From Phytoseiulus persimilis (taxonomy: Eukaryota > Arthropoda > Arachnida > Mesostigmata > Phytoseiidae), in assembly GCA_037576195.1 (NCBI GenBank), contig CM075101.1, positions 13,888,001 to 13,952,000 of the forward strand: a stretch of DNA of 64,000 nt. The letters are read 5' to 3'. Below, piece after piece: positions 1 through 10,623 of this stretch. The notes beneath the pieces were generated by a model. It did no database searches and was not told the DNA's origin. It worked only from the letters and a program-made list of their open reading frames with translations. Both the position numbers and the translations under genes were made by a program. Each line of letters begins with the position of its first letter. Positions within the stretch are counted from its first letter, which is position 1.

Positions 1-1024
1 ACAAATGATCTTTCTCCAGCCGATTTTCCTACGGACTTCAAACCATTTTCCCAAAAAAGACGATTCTGGTATGAGATAGTTGACTCTCGATGGAAACATC
101 AACTTCCTCTTGAGTTCTTCCTCATCCAGGCGACGCCTGATGCAGCAATGACTTCCGTTACTGCGGTTCCTGGCTGTGGATCGGTGGAACCTCCTTCTTC
201 GGCTTTGATTTCCTTCAGCGTCGCGTCTGGAGGCAGTAAAAAATCCGCCTCGGGTACCCTACCGACTTCTCGAGTTGAATGGTGCTCTGGCAATTGAGAG
301 AATAATGGTGCCGATTAGACTGTTGTTCGACGAAACAAATTCACGCCATGAAGTCCTCACAGTCGAGTTGCAGTTGCGAACAACCGATTGTAGTTCTGTT
401 TGTTTGGGTTTTCTTTTGTCTAGACTACGACGTTGTCGCCATCGGTTGCTGGCTGGCCGGCCGGCTGACTCGCTTGGTGTCGTATTCTGGCTTCGGTGAT
501 TTCCATCAGAATGGAGGAGCCCATTAAACGCGAGAAGGAGCCGGCACGCAGAGAAGTTGGGCGGTCGGGCGACTCGCAGCAGTGCGACTCACAAACGCTC
601 AAATCGACACATGCACACAAACACTGCACGGTACGGTTTGTTTTTCCACGATTCGGCTCAAGTCATGAAGGGTTCATCAGGGACAATACACGGGCGAACC
701 GCACCGTTGTTGTCACTGCTGTTGTTCATTGCTGTCTTGGATAACAGTTACTTCGCTCCGGATTTTGATTCAGTGTCTTGCGTGTATGTGCCTCGGACTT
801 CTTGTGTGAGGCGTTCACGCGCCAGTCTGCATTTGCCGACTTGACGAGCTACCTTTGTGTCTATTCATGTACTACAGCTTGAAGCAACTCGAGAAAGACC
901 TAGGCCGAGGAGCTGGGCTTCAGAGGAGTGTACTGCCCATTACGCTATTTGTTTTGTGTAATGCATAAATGATTGTTCCAGTTTCCAGCTGGTATGCTTC
1001 GCTCCGGAAGATAAACGAAATGGC
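1..1024. other. No supportable gene
   Basis: Open frames of 64-95 codons occur on both strands, but none combines a good ATG context, splice sites and a protein-like composition. I see no repeat or structured RNA. Confidence 0.5.
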
Positions 1025-1234
1025 ATGAGCGCTCAAGATAACACCAACAGCACTCCGGTTTCGGCAGCTGGAGTACCCGCGGAGTCAGATATGGTCCGTT
1101 TCCAGCGAACAGTTGCAACATTTTCTGATTTTTATCAACAGCGTGCAGACAACTCATTTATAAATGGAGGAACTAGTGCGCTTTCGGTCCAGAACCGAGA
1201 AACCATCATCAGTGGGTTCATCACAGTCCTTTGA
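1025..1234 (+). CDS. Possible 69-residue ORF
   Basis: An ATG with G at -3 opens a 69-codon frame whose product is rich in Ser, Ala, Gln and Asn, starts MSAQDNTN and has no membrane segment. The family is not recognised. An overlapping plus-strand frame starts with ATG at 1162 (MEELVRF) and reaches a GTGAGG donor at 1246 in phase 0, which could splice to the exon at 1628. Only one of these frames can be right. This is a weak call that rests on composition alone. Confidence 0.2.
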   Translation: MSAQDNTNSTPVSAAGVPAESDMVRFQRTVATFSDFYQQRADNSFINGGTSALSVQNRETIISGFITVL

Positions 1235-1627
1235 ACGCGAGCTCGTGAGGACTTGCTTGGACGATGCATATGAGGCTGGTTAACTCCGCCGATTTCTTGT
1301 CGTCCGAAGCGACAGTTGAGCGCTGTCGTTGTCGTCGCTGAATCGGACCAAGTTCAATCCCACCGAAGAAGCACAACAACCAGGAGCCCGTCGATGATTT
1401 CGGTCCGTTGGGTCGATAGTTCGGGCGCACAATCGCTCGTTGGCGTTCACGTCATGATACCGCGTAACGACATTACAGAGAGAAAGACGGAGCCTCAACG
1501 AAAAAGCTTGGAATGCCACCATGAAAATAGGTGGACTCCGCCGATTGTTTACTGTGTCTGTCAACATCGGCCCAGTACACCGGCCACGAATTATGAGCTT
1601 TGACAACATTTTTCATCCCCGTCGCAG

Positions 1628-1741
1628 ACCACAATGGAGTGCCGAGAACTGTTTGCCGCAAGAAATTACGACAAAGAAGAATTAGCATCACAGAGATCTC
1701 TCAACGCAGAGGCCTCGGTACCGGTTCTCACCGACAGATGA
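1628..1741 (+). CDS. Candidate terminal exon
   Basis: A clear acceptor with a pyrimidine-rich tract ending in TCGCAG lies just before 1628. The frame then stays open for 37 codons to TGA. The peptide is acidic and helix-prone, containing ECRELFAARNYDKEELASQ. An internal ATG at 1634 has A at -3 and G at +4, so the exon could also carry a start codon. A phase-0 donor at 1246 is compatible with it. The function is unknown. Confidence 0.25.
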   Translation, partial: TTMECRELFAARNYDKEELASQRSLNAEASVPVLTDR

Positions 1742-1883
1742 TGTACAGCTGCGTTTATTTTTACCATTGTGGCTTTGCCATCACGAGGAAATAAGCCTGT
1801 TGCGACTTCTGCCATAGTTTCCGATTTTGGGAAGAGGAAGACCTCCAGCGATTTTCCACGTCTGATAGTATAGTACCTGGTTT

Positions 1884-2189
1884 ATGCTGCTAAAAATCGA
1901 TCACGACCAAAGGCGTGCTTTCACAATACGAGGTGCCGGCTCGGCATTCGAAAATTTTCGGGAGGAGCCACTGGACGCGAATCGGGCCGATCCGAGAAAG
2001 GAACCTGGAGTCTGTTTATCCTGGATCTTACCATGCAACGGTGCACCCCTTTCCCCCAGAGATAAGGACGAGACACAGATTGGAATTATTGGGCCTTCGC
2101 AAAACTCTTTCTGGTTGAAGAATACAACGGAGAATGCCGGGGACTCAGAGAGCTTCCTCGAAGGCAATTGTCAACATTTTCACACATGA
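1884..2189 (+). CDS. Candidate 101-residue protein
   Basis: The frame runs from ATG at 1884 to TGA at 2189. Asp and Glu make up about 16 percent of residues, well above the value for random sequence, and Arg is moderate. Near the C-terminus there is an Asn-Thr-Thr site. There are three cysteines and no obvious signal peptide or membrane helix. The ATG context is poor (T at -3), so this may be an internal exon rather than a whole gene. No family is recognised, and the minus strand is also open here. Confidence 0.33.
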   Translation: MLLKIDHDQRRAFTIRGAGSAFENFREEPLDANRADPRKEPGVCLSWILPCNGAPLSPRDKDETQIGIIGPSQNSFWLKNTTENAGDSESFLEGNCQHFHT

Positions 2190-3032
2190 TCATTGCCCGA
2201 TGAGCGTCTCGTGAAACCTATTCGACGGTGTCGGGTGTTCAAGTCGTCATTCTTGAAATCGGATACGACGTGGATGACAATGAGGAGACCATCGTTAATG
2301 TATCGCCGAGCTTGCCAACCAGCGACAAAAGATCACTGACAGCGAGCCAGTGAACCTACAGGGCAACAAGGGGTCTAGGTCACTCGCTCACTCGTTGATA
2401 CTGGAGCGGTCGTCTCTGTGTAGGACAAAGTCGCCGCTCCGCGAGCGGTCAGGCGGACGGACAGATGCACAAATACACAATATTCGCACCCATGCAAAAT
2501 CTTTTCAAAGCGCTAATGGGGCCAAGGCTAACTCAACGCCATTCCCAAAGCGTCATCGCCATCGCGAGCACACAACGGACGACGTCGGCAACACTGCGGA
2601 CCGCGATCCGCAGAACCGAACGGTCAATGCGGACCGCTAATTCTCTAATTGGCTCGCAGTAACAGAAGAATGATATTACCTTATTAAACACGAAAATGGC
2701 GTCGGAGGCGATCATCGCCTACCTAGAATACAAAACAAAACTACGTCTTCATCTGAATGCTCTTTTTGAATGAATAGGATCGTGACCAGGAGGGTGGTGG
2801 GTGGCTCGCTTGCCTGCTATGGTGAGGGCTGTTGAGCGAATGAGCAATTTGTTGCTGGCAATACCAAAGTTGACTCAAGGGCTCTCTGATTGAGCGCGGC
2901 TCATTTGAGCTCGTCCTTGTTTGGATTATATGCTCATCAGTTGTTCAATGAGGCTCAACAAACAACAAGGGAAGCTGGCGGTGGCAGCCATGCCGCGGGA
3001 AAAAAAAACTGAAAATGTGAAGCTTTGGGAGA

Positions 3033-3302
3033 ATGGCGCCTTATCCTTTTCACGACGTTTCCCAATCAACGGAAGCAGTCGAATGTTCCACTGAATATCC
3101 TGGGAGAACCCCCGCCCAACCCCCTTCTTCCCTCCAGTGGTGTGAGATCGAGGGAAAGTATCCTGGATCGGGAACGGATTCTTTTGTGGGATTTCCCCGA
3201 TTCCTCGTTCTGAGGGGGGACTCGAGGAAGTGGTCATGCGACGAGCAGAGGGACAGCTCTGGAATTCATTCGCACGTCTTCATTGGGCGGCTCGAGAGCT
3301 GA
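3033..3302 (+). CDS. Candidate 89-residue protein
   Basis: The ATG sits in a strong start context (A at -3, G at +4). The product has few Arg, many Gly, Pro, Ser, Asp and Glu, and three Cys, with no clear signal peptide. It ends 32 bases before the stop codon of the minus-strand model at 3334-4294, so the two would be convergent. I do not recognise a family. Start context and composition are the only evidence. Confidence 0.32.
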   Translation: MAPYPFHDVSQSTEAVECSTEYPGRTPAQPPSSLQWCEIEGKYPGSGTDSFVGFPRFLVLRGDSRKWSCDEQRDSSGIHSHVFIGRLES

Positions 3303-3333
3303 CATTCGACTATACGAGTTCCCCGAGCGGCAT

Positions 3334-4294
3334 CTATAACTTTTTCTTGGAGTGATTATTGGCAGAGACAGCCTCAGAGGACCCTGGGACCGGCTGGCTG
3401 CATTTCAAACTGTTCCTCAGAATTCTTGGTCGTTGCCCGAATGCGGGACTTTGTGGTAAGCAAAGGAGGCCAGTTGCCAGTGTCATGCATAGGCCGAAAC
3501 TGGATACTGGGAGCTGATCGCGACCCGGATGTGGAATATTCCACATCAGAAGATCTAGTGTCCAACGACGTCGAAGTTCATTCAGCATGTTACCCACGGG
3601 CATGACGAAGTCGAAAATATCGGCCTCTCTGAAAGAATAAGGAAACGAAAACATCGAGGGCCGATGTGACTCCATCCATGGTCACATGCCGGGTTTCGAA
3701 TATCACGACGTGCGTTCACAGCATCGGCTAGGAAAATGTCTTCGTAGTATGGGTTCTTCTTTTTGTGTGAAAGACATCCCGCACATGCACACGTGTTCCC
3801 TTGTTTGAGTCAAAATCGCGAACGGCTCTCGTCGACCGAGCTTTTCTGTTTTCTGTTCCGGAACTTCATCCGAGATCTTCTTCCCTAACTCACACCCGTC
3901 ATTCCGAACAAGCAAAAAATGAGCCGTTGAGCAGTGCCCCTGGCTAAACCAAACTCTTACGGGTGGCTTCCGAGAGGCCGTTTCTAGCTATATGAGTCCG
4001 GTCTCGTGATATCTCAGCTTCAGTCAGGAAATGAAAATATAGAAACTCACGTCTCCAATTCACAAGGTCCTTACGTCGGTACGGGTTGAAGGCCCTGAGG
4101 TGCAAACAACCGAAGTTCTGGCCGTCGGACGAAAACCTTAAGCGAACCCAAATGATAACTGAAGGCTGGAAAAAGCTCAGATAAGCTGGTCGCGGCGGGC
4201 CGGAGGACGCGGATCGTTCCTCTGAAGCAATTTTACCGAACAACGACATGAAACAATATCGTAGTAAACGTGTGCTATTCAAAAGTTCTTTCAT
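3334..4294 (-). CDS. Three-exon candidate gene, about 268 residues
   Basis: Exon 1 (4294-3961) starts with ATG, G at -3, and ends at a GTAAGAG donor. Exon 2 (3884-3707) follows a 76-base intron. Exon 3 (3628-3334) follows a 78-base intron whose acceptor is a strong pyrimidine tract ending TTTCAG. Phases match at both junctions and the total is 269 codons including stop. The donor of intron 2 (GTGATA) is weak; without it the protein stops at 3703. Exon 1 also holds an in-frame 33-base GTGAGT..AAG stretch that could be a tiny intron. Exon 2 carries CMCGMSF and LRRH, loosely like a zinc finger but with wrong spacing. The function is unknown. Confidence 0.35.
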
Positions 4295-4531
4295 TCCTCA
4301 TTTATGTCTGTCTATCCCCTCATTCAGTCATTCGTTGAATCAAGTTTAATTACATTGAGCAGCGAGGCAACGAATAGAAGCGCTAGTCCTATGAGAACAA
4401 CTCTAATTGAGGTCTAGGCCGCTGGGCTCTGGAGCAAGCCGTGTGTTTCAAAGCTTTCAATTGTAAAACGCGCTTCCTTTGACAATGCTCCATCAGACAG
4501 CGGCTCTGTCAGCTCATGAACATCGCCAGAA

Positions 4532-4931
4532 TCATTTCATTCTATGACTAATAAAGTCACCGGCCACCAGGCGCGATACCACTGAATCAGACTGAGCGAG
4601 CAGTAATGCTGCAATGTCATCAACTAATTTTACATCAATGCAGGCAGCCTTCCGCAGCAACAACCCTCCTTTTCTAAGGAGCGATTTCCGACCGACAAGA
4701 TGGCACCCTTGTTCACCCGTGAGCTCACACCGATTCTGTCTCGGAACGAACATCCAATCGTGCGCGTTGGCTTCGATCGAGGGTGACTTCTAGACGGAGT
4801 AGCTGCCCCAGACCTCCGACACCTGGGGCCGATCCAGCTCCGGTGTCTGGCCGAGCTTCGGCCCGGGTAAAGTCCTCAGGAGACGGAGGAGAGGCTGCTG
4901 TCGTTCTCATCTGAAACTGTCCTCTCTGCAA
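4532..4931 (-). CDS. Candidate two-exon 3' end of a gene
   Basis: An open frame from 4931 ends at a GTGAGC donor after 4729. A 55-base intron (4728-4674) with acceptor CGCTCCTTAG leads in the right phase into 4673-4532. The joined peptide is rich in Ala, Leu, Val and Asp with one Cys, and its last part (VDDIAALLLAQSDSVVSR) looks helical. The start is unclear: ATG at 4910, or an upstream exon joined through an acceptor ending TTGCAG. A frame with ATG at 5223 and a 23-base GTAAGC..TTTACAG intron candidate lies just upstream. No family is recognised. Confidence 0.35.
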
Positions 4932-5234
4932 GACACTTCTGGGTTCAGGAGTTCACTCGAAACGGAATCGAATGTTTTTCGGAGCGAGCGAGCCATTGAT
5001 TCGGTCCAAGCTTGCGGAGAATTCAGGCGCGCTGCGTTTTTTTTTTTGCCGTCGACCGCCTCGGAGAGCGCGGGCGTAATGGAAGTAAACGAGATGAAGC
5101 TGAGGTTGTCACCGAGGCCTGGGCCGGATGGGGAGGCGTCAGGAGCTGTTGCTGCTGTAAAAACGCAACAAGCTTACGGAACAAAGAGCTCGAGCCCCGA
5201 GTCTGCACCACACGCTCTCCCATTCATTGCTCTT

Positions 5235-5441
5235 TCATAATTGTCTCGATAAGAATAATTGCTTTCTTAAGTCAAGTTGTTTTCCCCGCTTGATGGGCGC
5301 TGTAACAGGTTCGCTCCATGGGTTGCACGTTGTGAGTGTCCTCATTCGCGGATGATACCATCTGCGGTGGAGCCGGTTACAGTCGCGAGGAAAGTGGTTA
5401 CCGTTGTACCCCACCCGATCGACCCATGTGAAATCAGACAT
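5235..5441 (-). CDS. Possible 68-residue ORF
   Basis: ATG at 5441 opens a frame beginning MSDFTWVDRVGYN. The product is basic with a Lys/Arg-rich C-terminus and ends just upstream of the candidate gene at 4532-4931 on the same strand. No splice site links the two convincingly. Composition is only mildly protein-like. Confidence 0.18.
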   Translation of the reverse strand: MSDFTWVDRVGYNGNHFPRDCNRLHRRWYHPRMRTLTTCNPWSEPVTAPIKRGKQLDLRKQLFLSRQL

Positions 5442-5659
5442 GCAAATCGATGCACGCACGTTTCAACCCGTACCGCTGGACGGAGCCAGTCGTTCTCAGG
5501 TCCAGCCGCTGTTTTCCTAGGGATTCAAGCGCGGGAGCAGACCTGAGAACTCCCGAACGAGCCGGTCGGTGAAAATAGCATATCATCGCTCGGCCACGGT
5601 GCCGCTTCTTCGCCGCACACCATGTAGATGACGGTCGACCAGTTTTCGTTATTGAGCTG

Positions 5660-5928
5660 AAGACCTCAACGTGGCCGTGGATGAGCGGAGGATATTCCTG
5701 CGGAGACGGGGCCTTCCCGCAGCTCAGAAGTGGAAATTGGCAAGGGCAAACCCCGAGAACATGGAGTCCGAATTCGGCCTGGGAAAGAGTGGAATAGGAG
5801 TTCAGCGGACAGATATTCCTTCCGAGACCCTCGTCGGAAAACTCACTACCGTTGCCTCCAGCGACGATAAGACCAAAGTGTCACAATATGTGGAGAGGGG
5901 TCCATCAGGCTTTGCGGCTCAGCTGTGA
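5660..5928 (+). CDS. Candidate terminal exon, about 90 codons
   Basis: The frame opens behind an acceptor (TTTTCGTTATTGAG) and runs to TGA at 5928. It has no Cys, balanced Lys and Arg, and many Val, Ala, Gly, Asp and Glu, a composition typical of soluble intracellular proteins and unlike random translation. An internal ATG at 5761 begins MESEFGLGKSGIGVQ. I recognise no domain. The upstream exon was not found, and the minus strand is also partly open. Confidence 0.35.
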
Positions 5929-7170
5929 ATTCATCCGTGAAGGAGCGATGGTGTCTCTGAATGTGACCGTTTCGCGAATGCTTCCGCACACACCCTGTCC
6001 ATTCCTCTCTGTGTCTCCTCCTCCCTGTCTCTCGTCGTCCGTCGAAGTCGACGGGTCGGTTCTCGTTTTTCCGCACAGCCGACGACAGACTCCAGGCAAA
6101 CATCGCAGCCGAATAGAATCGACGAGCTCGCGGGATCTTTTCGTCCCCCTTCTCCCTAGCTTCCTTTCTTCCTCCTCCCGACGGGTCCAATCCACGGAGG
6201 GGAATTTTTCCGCGGCTTTTGCCAACTTATTGATGGTCTCGCTGCATCTACGCGATTTGCTCGCATTCGAATCTTTTCCAATGAGAATCGACGAACCGTT
6301 CTGAAGAGCGATCTACAAAGAATACGAACGTAGGAGCGAAGTCGTTGGAGCCATCGAGGGAGGAAAAACTTGATCCTTGGCCGAAATCATCCAACGGGCG
6401 ATCAGGTAGAGCATGATGTATAGTTGCGATCAATGACGACTCCATCACAGAATCCGATTCCTCCCCAGTGGGGTCTGAGCCGGCTCCCGGAACGCTGCTC
6501 GGAAGAGGTTGGGTGGTCCGCCATCTCGTAGGAAACGGTCGGAACAGAGTCAGTGGCGCACGGTCAAGGTTGATCCGGAGACGCAGATTGGAAACGCCGC
6601 TCTCCCCACAGTTTCTCTCGGCTCATCGCTCGGATTGTTTCGTTGTGCATTCCGTCGTTGTGAGTGAGAGCAATCTCGACGGTGGGACGAGAAGCGTGGC
6701 CGCCGATTCGATGATATTTAAGCTCGGAAGGCTTAAAGAAGGGCTTGCGAGGCTTTCGGTGGTGGCGGTGGCCATGGACCTGTCGCTTCAGATCTTCACT
6801 CAGGCGAGACGTACGAGCAGACGGGGAGGCGAAGTAAAGGAACGAGAGGAAGCCGTGGGCGTCAAACGTTAATCTCCAATAAAAACCAGGAGAGCATAAC
6901 GTCGTCGTCGTCGCCGTCCTCAACCTCTCTCGCGGGATTTTGTCGCCAGGCAGACAAACGGAGACAACGACTACGAAACCGAGTGAGGCATAAGAAAGGC
7001 TATAATATATCTCTCACCGACTCTCCTGCCCGGCTCTCTCTCCGGTCGCTCTAATTTGAATATTTATTCGGTTAGAAAAACATCATATGGCTAGCTAGCT
7101 CACTCGAAGCCAAACGGCGATCGCTGAGCACTGCTTCCCTATCGAGAAGCTTTCGGAGGAATCGTCTCAC
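5929..7170. other. No firm gene; long open frames on both strands
   Basis: Frames of 105-150 codons lie on both strands at 5852-6304 and 6468-6923, all Arg- and Ser-rich as expected by chance. A possible 48-base exon with acceptor CCCCACAG at 6592 and donor GTGAGT at 6668 is seen but is too short to trust. Confidence 0.3.
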
Positions 7171-7205
7171 CGCCCGCCCGACCGACCGCCCGCCCGCCCG
7201 CGCGC
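7170..7205. repeat. CCGC/GACC four-base tract
   Basis: CGCC units switch to GACC and back within 36 bases. This is one of many drifting four-base tracts in the window. Confidence 0.85.
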
Positions 7206-7252
7206 GAGCCCACGAGATTTAGGGGGAGATTTGGAGAGAAACGAAACGACGG

Positions 7253-7479
7253 ATGGAAACGGTCCTATTTTTTCAGAAGGATTATCCTGAGCGTCGATCC
7301 GAAACGGCCGGAGTTGAAACAGTCCGCCAACTGAACCACTGGCAATGTGTGAGTGTGGGACGATCGACCCGTTGGTCTATCGGCCAACCTGTGCGTCTTC
7401 CCAGCGAAACGAGCACCTGACCGCGCATATCTTCTCCGTTTGTTCCGGAAATCTTCTCGTGGAGGAATCTCGAATCTGA
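7253..7479 (+). CDS. Possible two-exon 56-residue ORF
   Basis: ATG at 7253 opens 32 codons ending at a consensus GTGAGT donor. A 56-base intron (7349-7404) ends in a pyrimidine-rich CTTCCCAG acceptor, and the next exon stays open in phase for 24 codons to TGA. Both splice signals are good. The protein is short, so chance is a real alternative. It would end 3 bases before the stop of the minus-strand model next to it. Confidence 0.2.
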
Positions 7480-7482
7480 GAA

Positions 7483-7887
7483 TTAGGAAACGGGGAAATC
7501 GAAATCATAGAATATCTGCTGCATCATCAACGTGGACGCGCCAATCCTGATATGTTGTTTCCCTATTTCGCAAAACTTGGACTCAGTGAAAACTGTGGAA
7601 TAAGCCGACTTTTCGGGAAAAATGTAGTGGAGTGTGGAGAGTATAATTTTGAGAACAAACTCATGTGCACGAACTTCACGAGGAGGAACATTCAGCTCCA
7701 AGTATTCTTTATTCCGGATCGAATAGACAGGCTGGGCTGGGCTCGGATCTTCCAAGTGCTGCTGTGTCGGAAATACGACAGTATCTGTTTTCCCCCGTTG
7801 GAATTCTCCTGAAAAACCTCAAGTCAAAATATAATCATTCTTACCAGAGAAAAACTCAGTTTCACGGGACGTGTACTTCCCTGGGAA
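7483..7887 (-). CDS. Candidate 3' end of a gene, with a 36-base intron
   Basis: Exon A (7887-7845, 43 bases) has a T-rich acceptor, TTCTGGTTTTAG, and a GTAAGA donor. The intron (7844-7809) is only 36 bases and ends TTTTTCAG. Exon B (7808-7483) continues in phase for 108 codons to TAA. The joined peptide of about 122 residues has more Glu and Lys than Arg, many Ile, Val, Tyr and Phe, and one Cys. That is among the most protein-like compositions in the window. A central stretch reads NKEYLELNVPPREVRAHEFV. The 5' part was not found. No family is recognised. Confidence 0.42.
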
Positions 7888-8116
7888 CTAAAACCAGAAA
7901 ACGATGATAATTGATCGATCCCTCAAGCTCAAATGTTTCACATTGACAGCGCGGATAAGGGATATTGATTTTCCGACTCTTGCCTCGGAGCGTCAAGAAC
8001 AATGAGTCCTACTGGGATGTTCCCGGATCCCTGTGTGGTTTTCCTGTGATCATTTCAAAGAGTCATATTGATCAATGAACCGTACCGACACCGGACCATT
8101 AACAGTCTCCTGACAG

Positions 8117-8458
8117 AAATCAGGGATTAAAAAGCTCACAGGGTCGCGTTCTAGCCCACGATGTGTGTTCCCGGACTTCGGAAGTTACTCATGCGATGTC
8201 CTTCTCTCAAGACGTGTTGCTCCCGAGAAAAATGATGAGACAGACTGCGGTAAAGGCTGTGGTCTTGAGGTCTTCAGCACGAATACATCATCGAGAAACA
8301 GTACAAGCTTGCGCGCGGGACACGGCAATGCAAATGCGTCGGATCCTTCAAACGGATCGCATGCGCAATCCACCGTAGAAATCCGGAATGGAAATGTTCA
8401 AGATCATCGACTACGATCCAGCGGACACGCAGCCTCCCTCGGACAACTAATGACGTAG
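8117..8458 (+). CDS. Candidate terminal exon, 113 residues
   Basis: The acceptor AGTCTCCTGACAG precedes 8117 and the frame is then open to TAG. The peptide has several Cys (including DCGKGCGLEV), many Asn, Ser and Gly, and three or four N-glycosylation sequons, which suggests an extracellular protein. The upstream exon is not identified, so the signal peptide is not seen. The minus strand is also open for 62 codons here. Confidence 0.33.
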   Translation, partial: KSGIKKLTGSRSSPRCVFPDFGSYSCDVLLSRRVAPEKNDETDCGKGCGLEVFSTNTSSRNSTSLRAGHGNANASDPSNGSHAQSTVEIRNGNVQDHRLRSSGHAASLGQLMT

Positions 8459-8743
8459 CGGCGAGTACAACTACAAGTACACCGTCAGCGATGTCGTTTC
8501 ATGTTACGCCGAGACCACGTCGTGTTCCAGCCGGAGAAACGCCATGCGTGGGCGTTGATGCCGCGGCCGCTACGGCGCTGGTGGAGAAAGAAGGACGAAC
8601 TGGCGGGCGCCACAGAGTCTCGACCCCGGTCGTAGCCGTCGCCGTACAGTAGATCACATCGTGGACGCTGCGGCCAGACTGGGATCATGCTCCTCTCGTT
8701 GCTGTTACTTGATCGCATCGTTACTCCGTTGTACTTGCTCCCT

Positions 8744-8792
8744 CGCCCGTCCGTCCGCCCGCCCGCCCGCCGGTCAGCCAGCCAGCCAGCCA
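8744..8792. repeat. CCGT/CCGC/CAGC four-base tract
   Basis: CCGT, CCGC, then CAGC units follow each other over about 48 bases. The frames that cross it only translate the repeat. Confidence 0.85.
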
Positions 8793-9295
8793 ACTCACAC
8801 GATCTAGGGTACGAGGCGAGTCGTGCTGTATGTGTTTGCCTATCTGTCCGTGTGCGAGTCGCTGATTACATGTCGACTTCAATGGTCTTTAATGTTGACG
8901 AAGGTGTGGCAGACCGCGCGGAAGAAACAGGCGGACCGACGAACCAGCGGATGGACACCGGTCGAACAGACAGCCGACCGACCGGTCGCTCGATTCCTGA
9001 AGTGAAAGAAGCTCGAGCAGAAGCCAACGACGACATGACGAAGAAGAACCAGAATGGAAAATATTGTTCGTCTCTGAAGCACTTTCCTCCCTCCCGCGCT
9101 CGTAGCTGTTGTCGTCGATGCTCAAGTCGTGACTCGGTCCTCCCCCCGCTGGCAGGTGGATCTCACAAGAATCTTCACCAGCAGTAGGTAGTACCCGAAC
9201 CTGAAGCCGAATGGAGGATAGTTGCCGGAGCCCAGTCGAGAACATGGGTCCCATGTAAATAGTTCAGCTCCCTTATCACAGTTTATACATCCATT

Positions 9296-9526
9296 ATGCC
9301 GCCTGTGCCGGCATTTCTGACCGAATCCTCGTTCTGTGGCTCGCGACTTCCAGAGAATCCGTTTTTCGGAGCTCTAGCACGCTCCTCCTTGAAGCCGACA
9401 CGCTACATTCCTGAGGAGTTCTTCACAGCCGTGATGGATCGCTGCGAGGAGCGTTCCGTCTCGAAAGTCAGGCAAAAACACAACGCTGCTTTTGGAATTT
9501 GGGTCAGGCCTCGAACAGATGCTTGA
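9296..9526 (+). CDS. Candidate 76-residue protein
   Basis: ATG at 9296 has A at -3. The frame runs 76 codons to TGA. The product has two Cys, a Pro/Phe-rich N-terminal half and a charged helical C-terminal half (AVMDRCEERSVSKVRQKH). There is no clear signal peptide or domain. It may be a whole small gene or a first exon, and the function is unknown. Confidence 0.35.
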   Translation: MPPVPAFLTESSFCGSRLPENPFFGALARSSLKPTRYIPEEFFTAVMDRCEERSVSKVRQKHNAAFGIWVRPRTDA

Positions 9527-9751
9527 GCACCATTTGTACTTTGTTGACAGGGCAGAAAAACCAAAGGTTACCCCGACCGTTCATCCAGGACACCCTATGG
9601 CGATCGTCTTTTTTCCCTCCTACTTTACCCCTCCTCCTCCTCTTTTGATTGTTGGTTCTTTCGGTGGTTTGGGTGCTGTCTGTCCATCGACCATTATGCG
9701 ATGGTTGTAATGGTGTGGTTTGAGGTGATCTTGCTCAGAGCTGTTCTTCAG

Positions 9752-9925
9752 ATGATGGCGACGGCAACAACCGACGACAATGACAACGGACAACGGCAGA
9801 AAAAAGGGCCCAGCTTCTCAAGTATGGCGTCGATGACGATTCGACGGCCTCGTCGTCGGCGGCGGCAGGCGACGGCGACGACAACAACGATGATATCTGA
9901 TCTTCGTTGTCGTTTGATGCGAAGG
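9752..9925. repeat. Imperfect GAC/GTC triplet region
   Basis: GAC, AAC and GTC triplets dominate about 170 bases. A minus-strand ATG frame of 77 codons (9968-9735) crosses it as Ser/Asp/Glu-rich sequence, and a plus-strand frame ends in an acidic tail. Either could be coding, but a decayed microsatellite explains both. Confidence 0.5.
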
Positions 9926-10308
9926 AGCGGCTAGCCAAGCACCGGCCCGAAGCTCGGTGCTCGCTCATCGAACAAAGGAGACTTGTGAGCCACGATAAAA
10001 GAGGAGGAGGTGGGGGAGGGAGGGAGTTACATTTGGTTTTTGGTTGGCCGACGGATCGGCTGGCTGAGGGGAACGGTGTGCCTGCTCGATTGCCAGAAAA
10101 CTACGTTTCACCTGTCGCACAACTAGGAAAACACCAACAATAACGATGACAACGACATCGAAGCGACGCCGCCGGCAACTGACATTCTTCTTCACAAAAC
10201 TTCACCCTCGTCTCCCTCGCGTTCAATTCCATCGCCTGTCCGGCTGTCTGGCTTGCCGGCCTGCCAATCCTCCGGTTGGTTGACTGGCCTCAGTGAGCAT
10301 CGAAAACG

Positions 10309-10623
10309 ATGATTCAAAAGTTCATGATGATCATCATTGCCCGAGGAGATGATGACGACGCCGGCGGAGGCGGCGACGATAGAGTCGAATGCACCGCTCG
10401 CGGCACCCGGACCTCACACCCAACCCTGAATGGAGGGCTCGAGTTTCGCTTTCATAAACAGTATCGAATATCATCATCTCTCGAACGGTCTGATAAGTCA
10501 TCCGCGACACCTGAGCCTCGGCTCACGAAGAACAACAAGTTCTGGCGGACTCATTATGGGGAACCAGGCGGAAGGCTCTGGAATTTCGAGCAGAGCTGGC
10601 TCACGGTTCAGAGTGCTGTTTGA
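10309..10623 (+). CDS. Possible 104-residue ORF
   Basis: ATG at 10309 starts a frame with an Asp/Gly run followed by a basic, aromatic C-terminal half (FWRTHYGEPGGRLWNFEQSW). It overlaps another ATG frame at 10430-10762 that contains RVLFDTGPGKG, with the Asp-Thr-Gly triplet of aspartic proteases. A lone triplet is weak evidence. No splice signals decide between them. Confidence 0.22.
   Translation: MIQKFMMIIIARGDDDDAGGGGDDRVECTARGTRTSHPTLNGGLEFRFHKQYRISSSLERSDKSSATPEPRLTKNNKFWRTHYGEPGGRLWNFEQSWLTVQSAV

Noticed and set aside
8087-8116. 30-base minus-strand intron GTGAGC..TGTCAG
   Set aside because: The flanking minus frames do not join well, and the plus-strand exon at 8117-8458 explains the region better.
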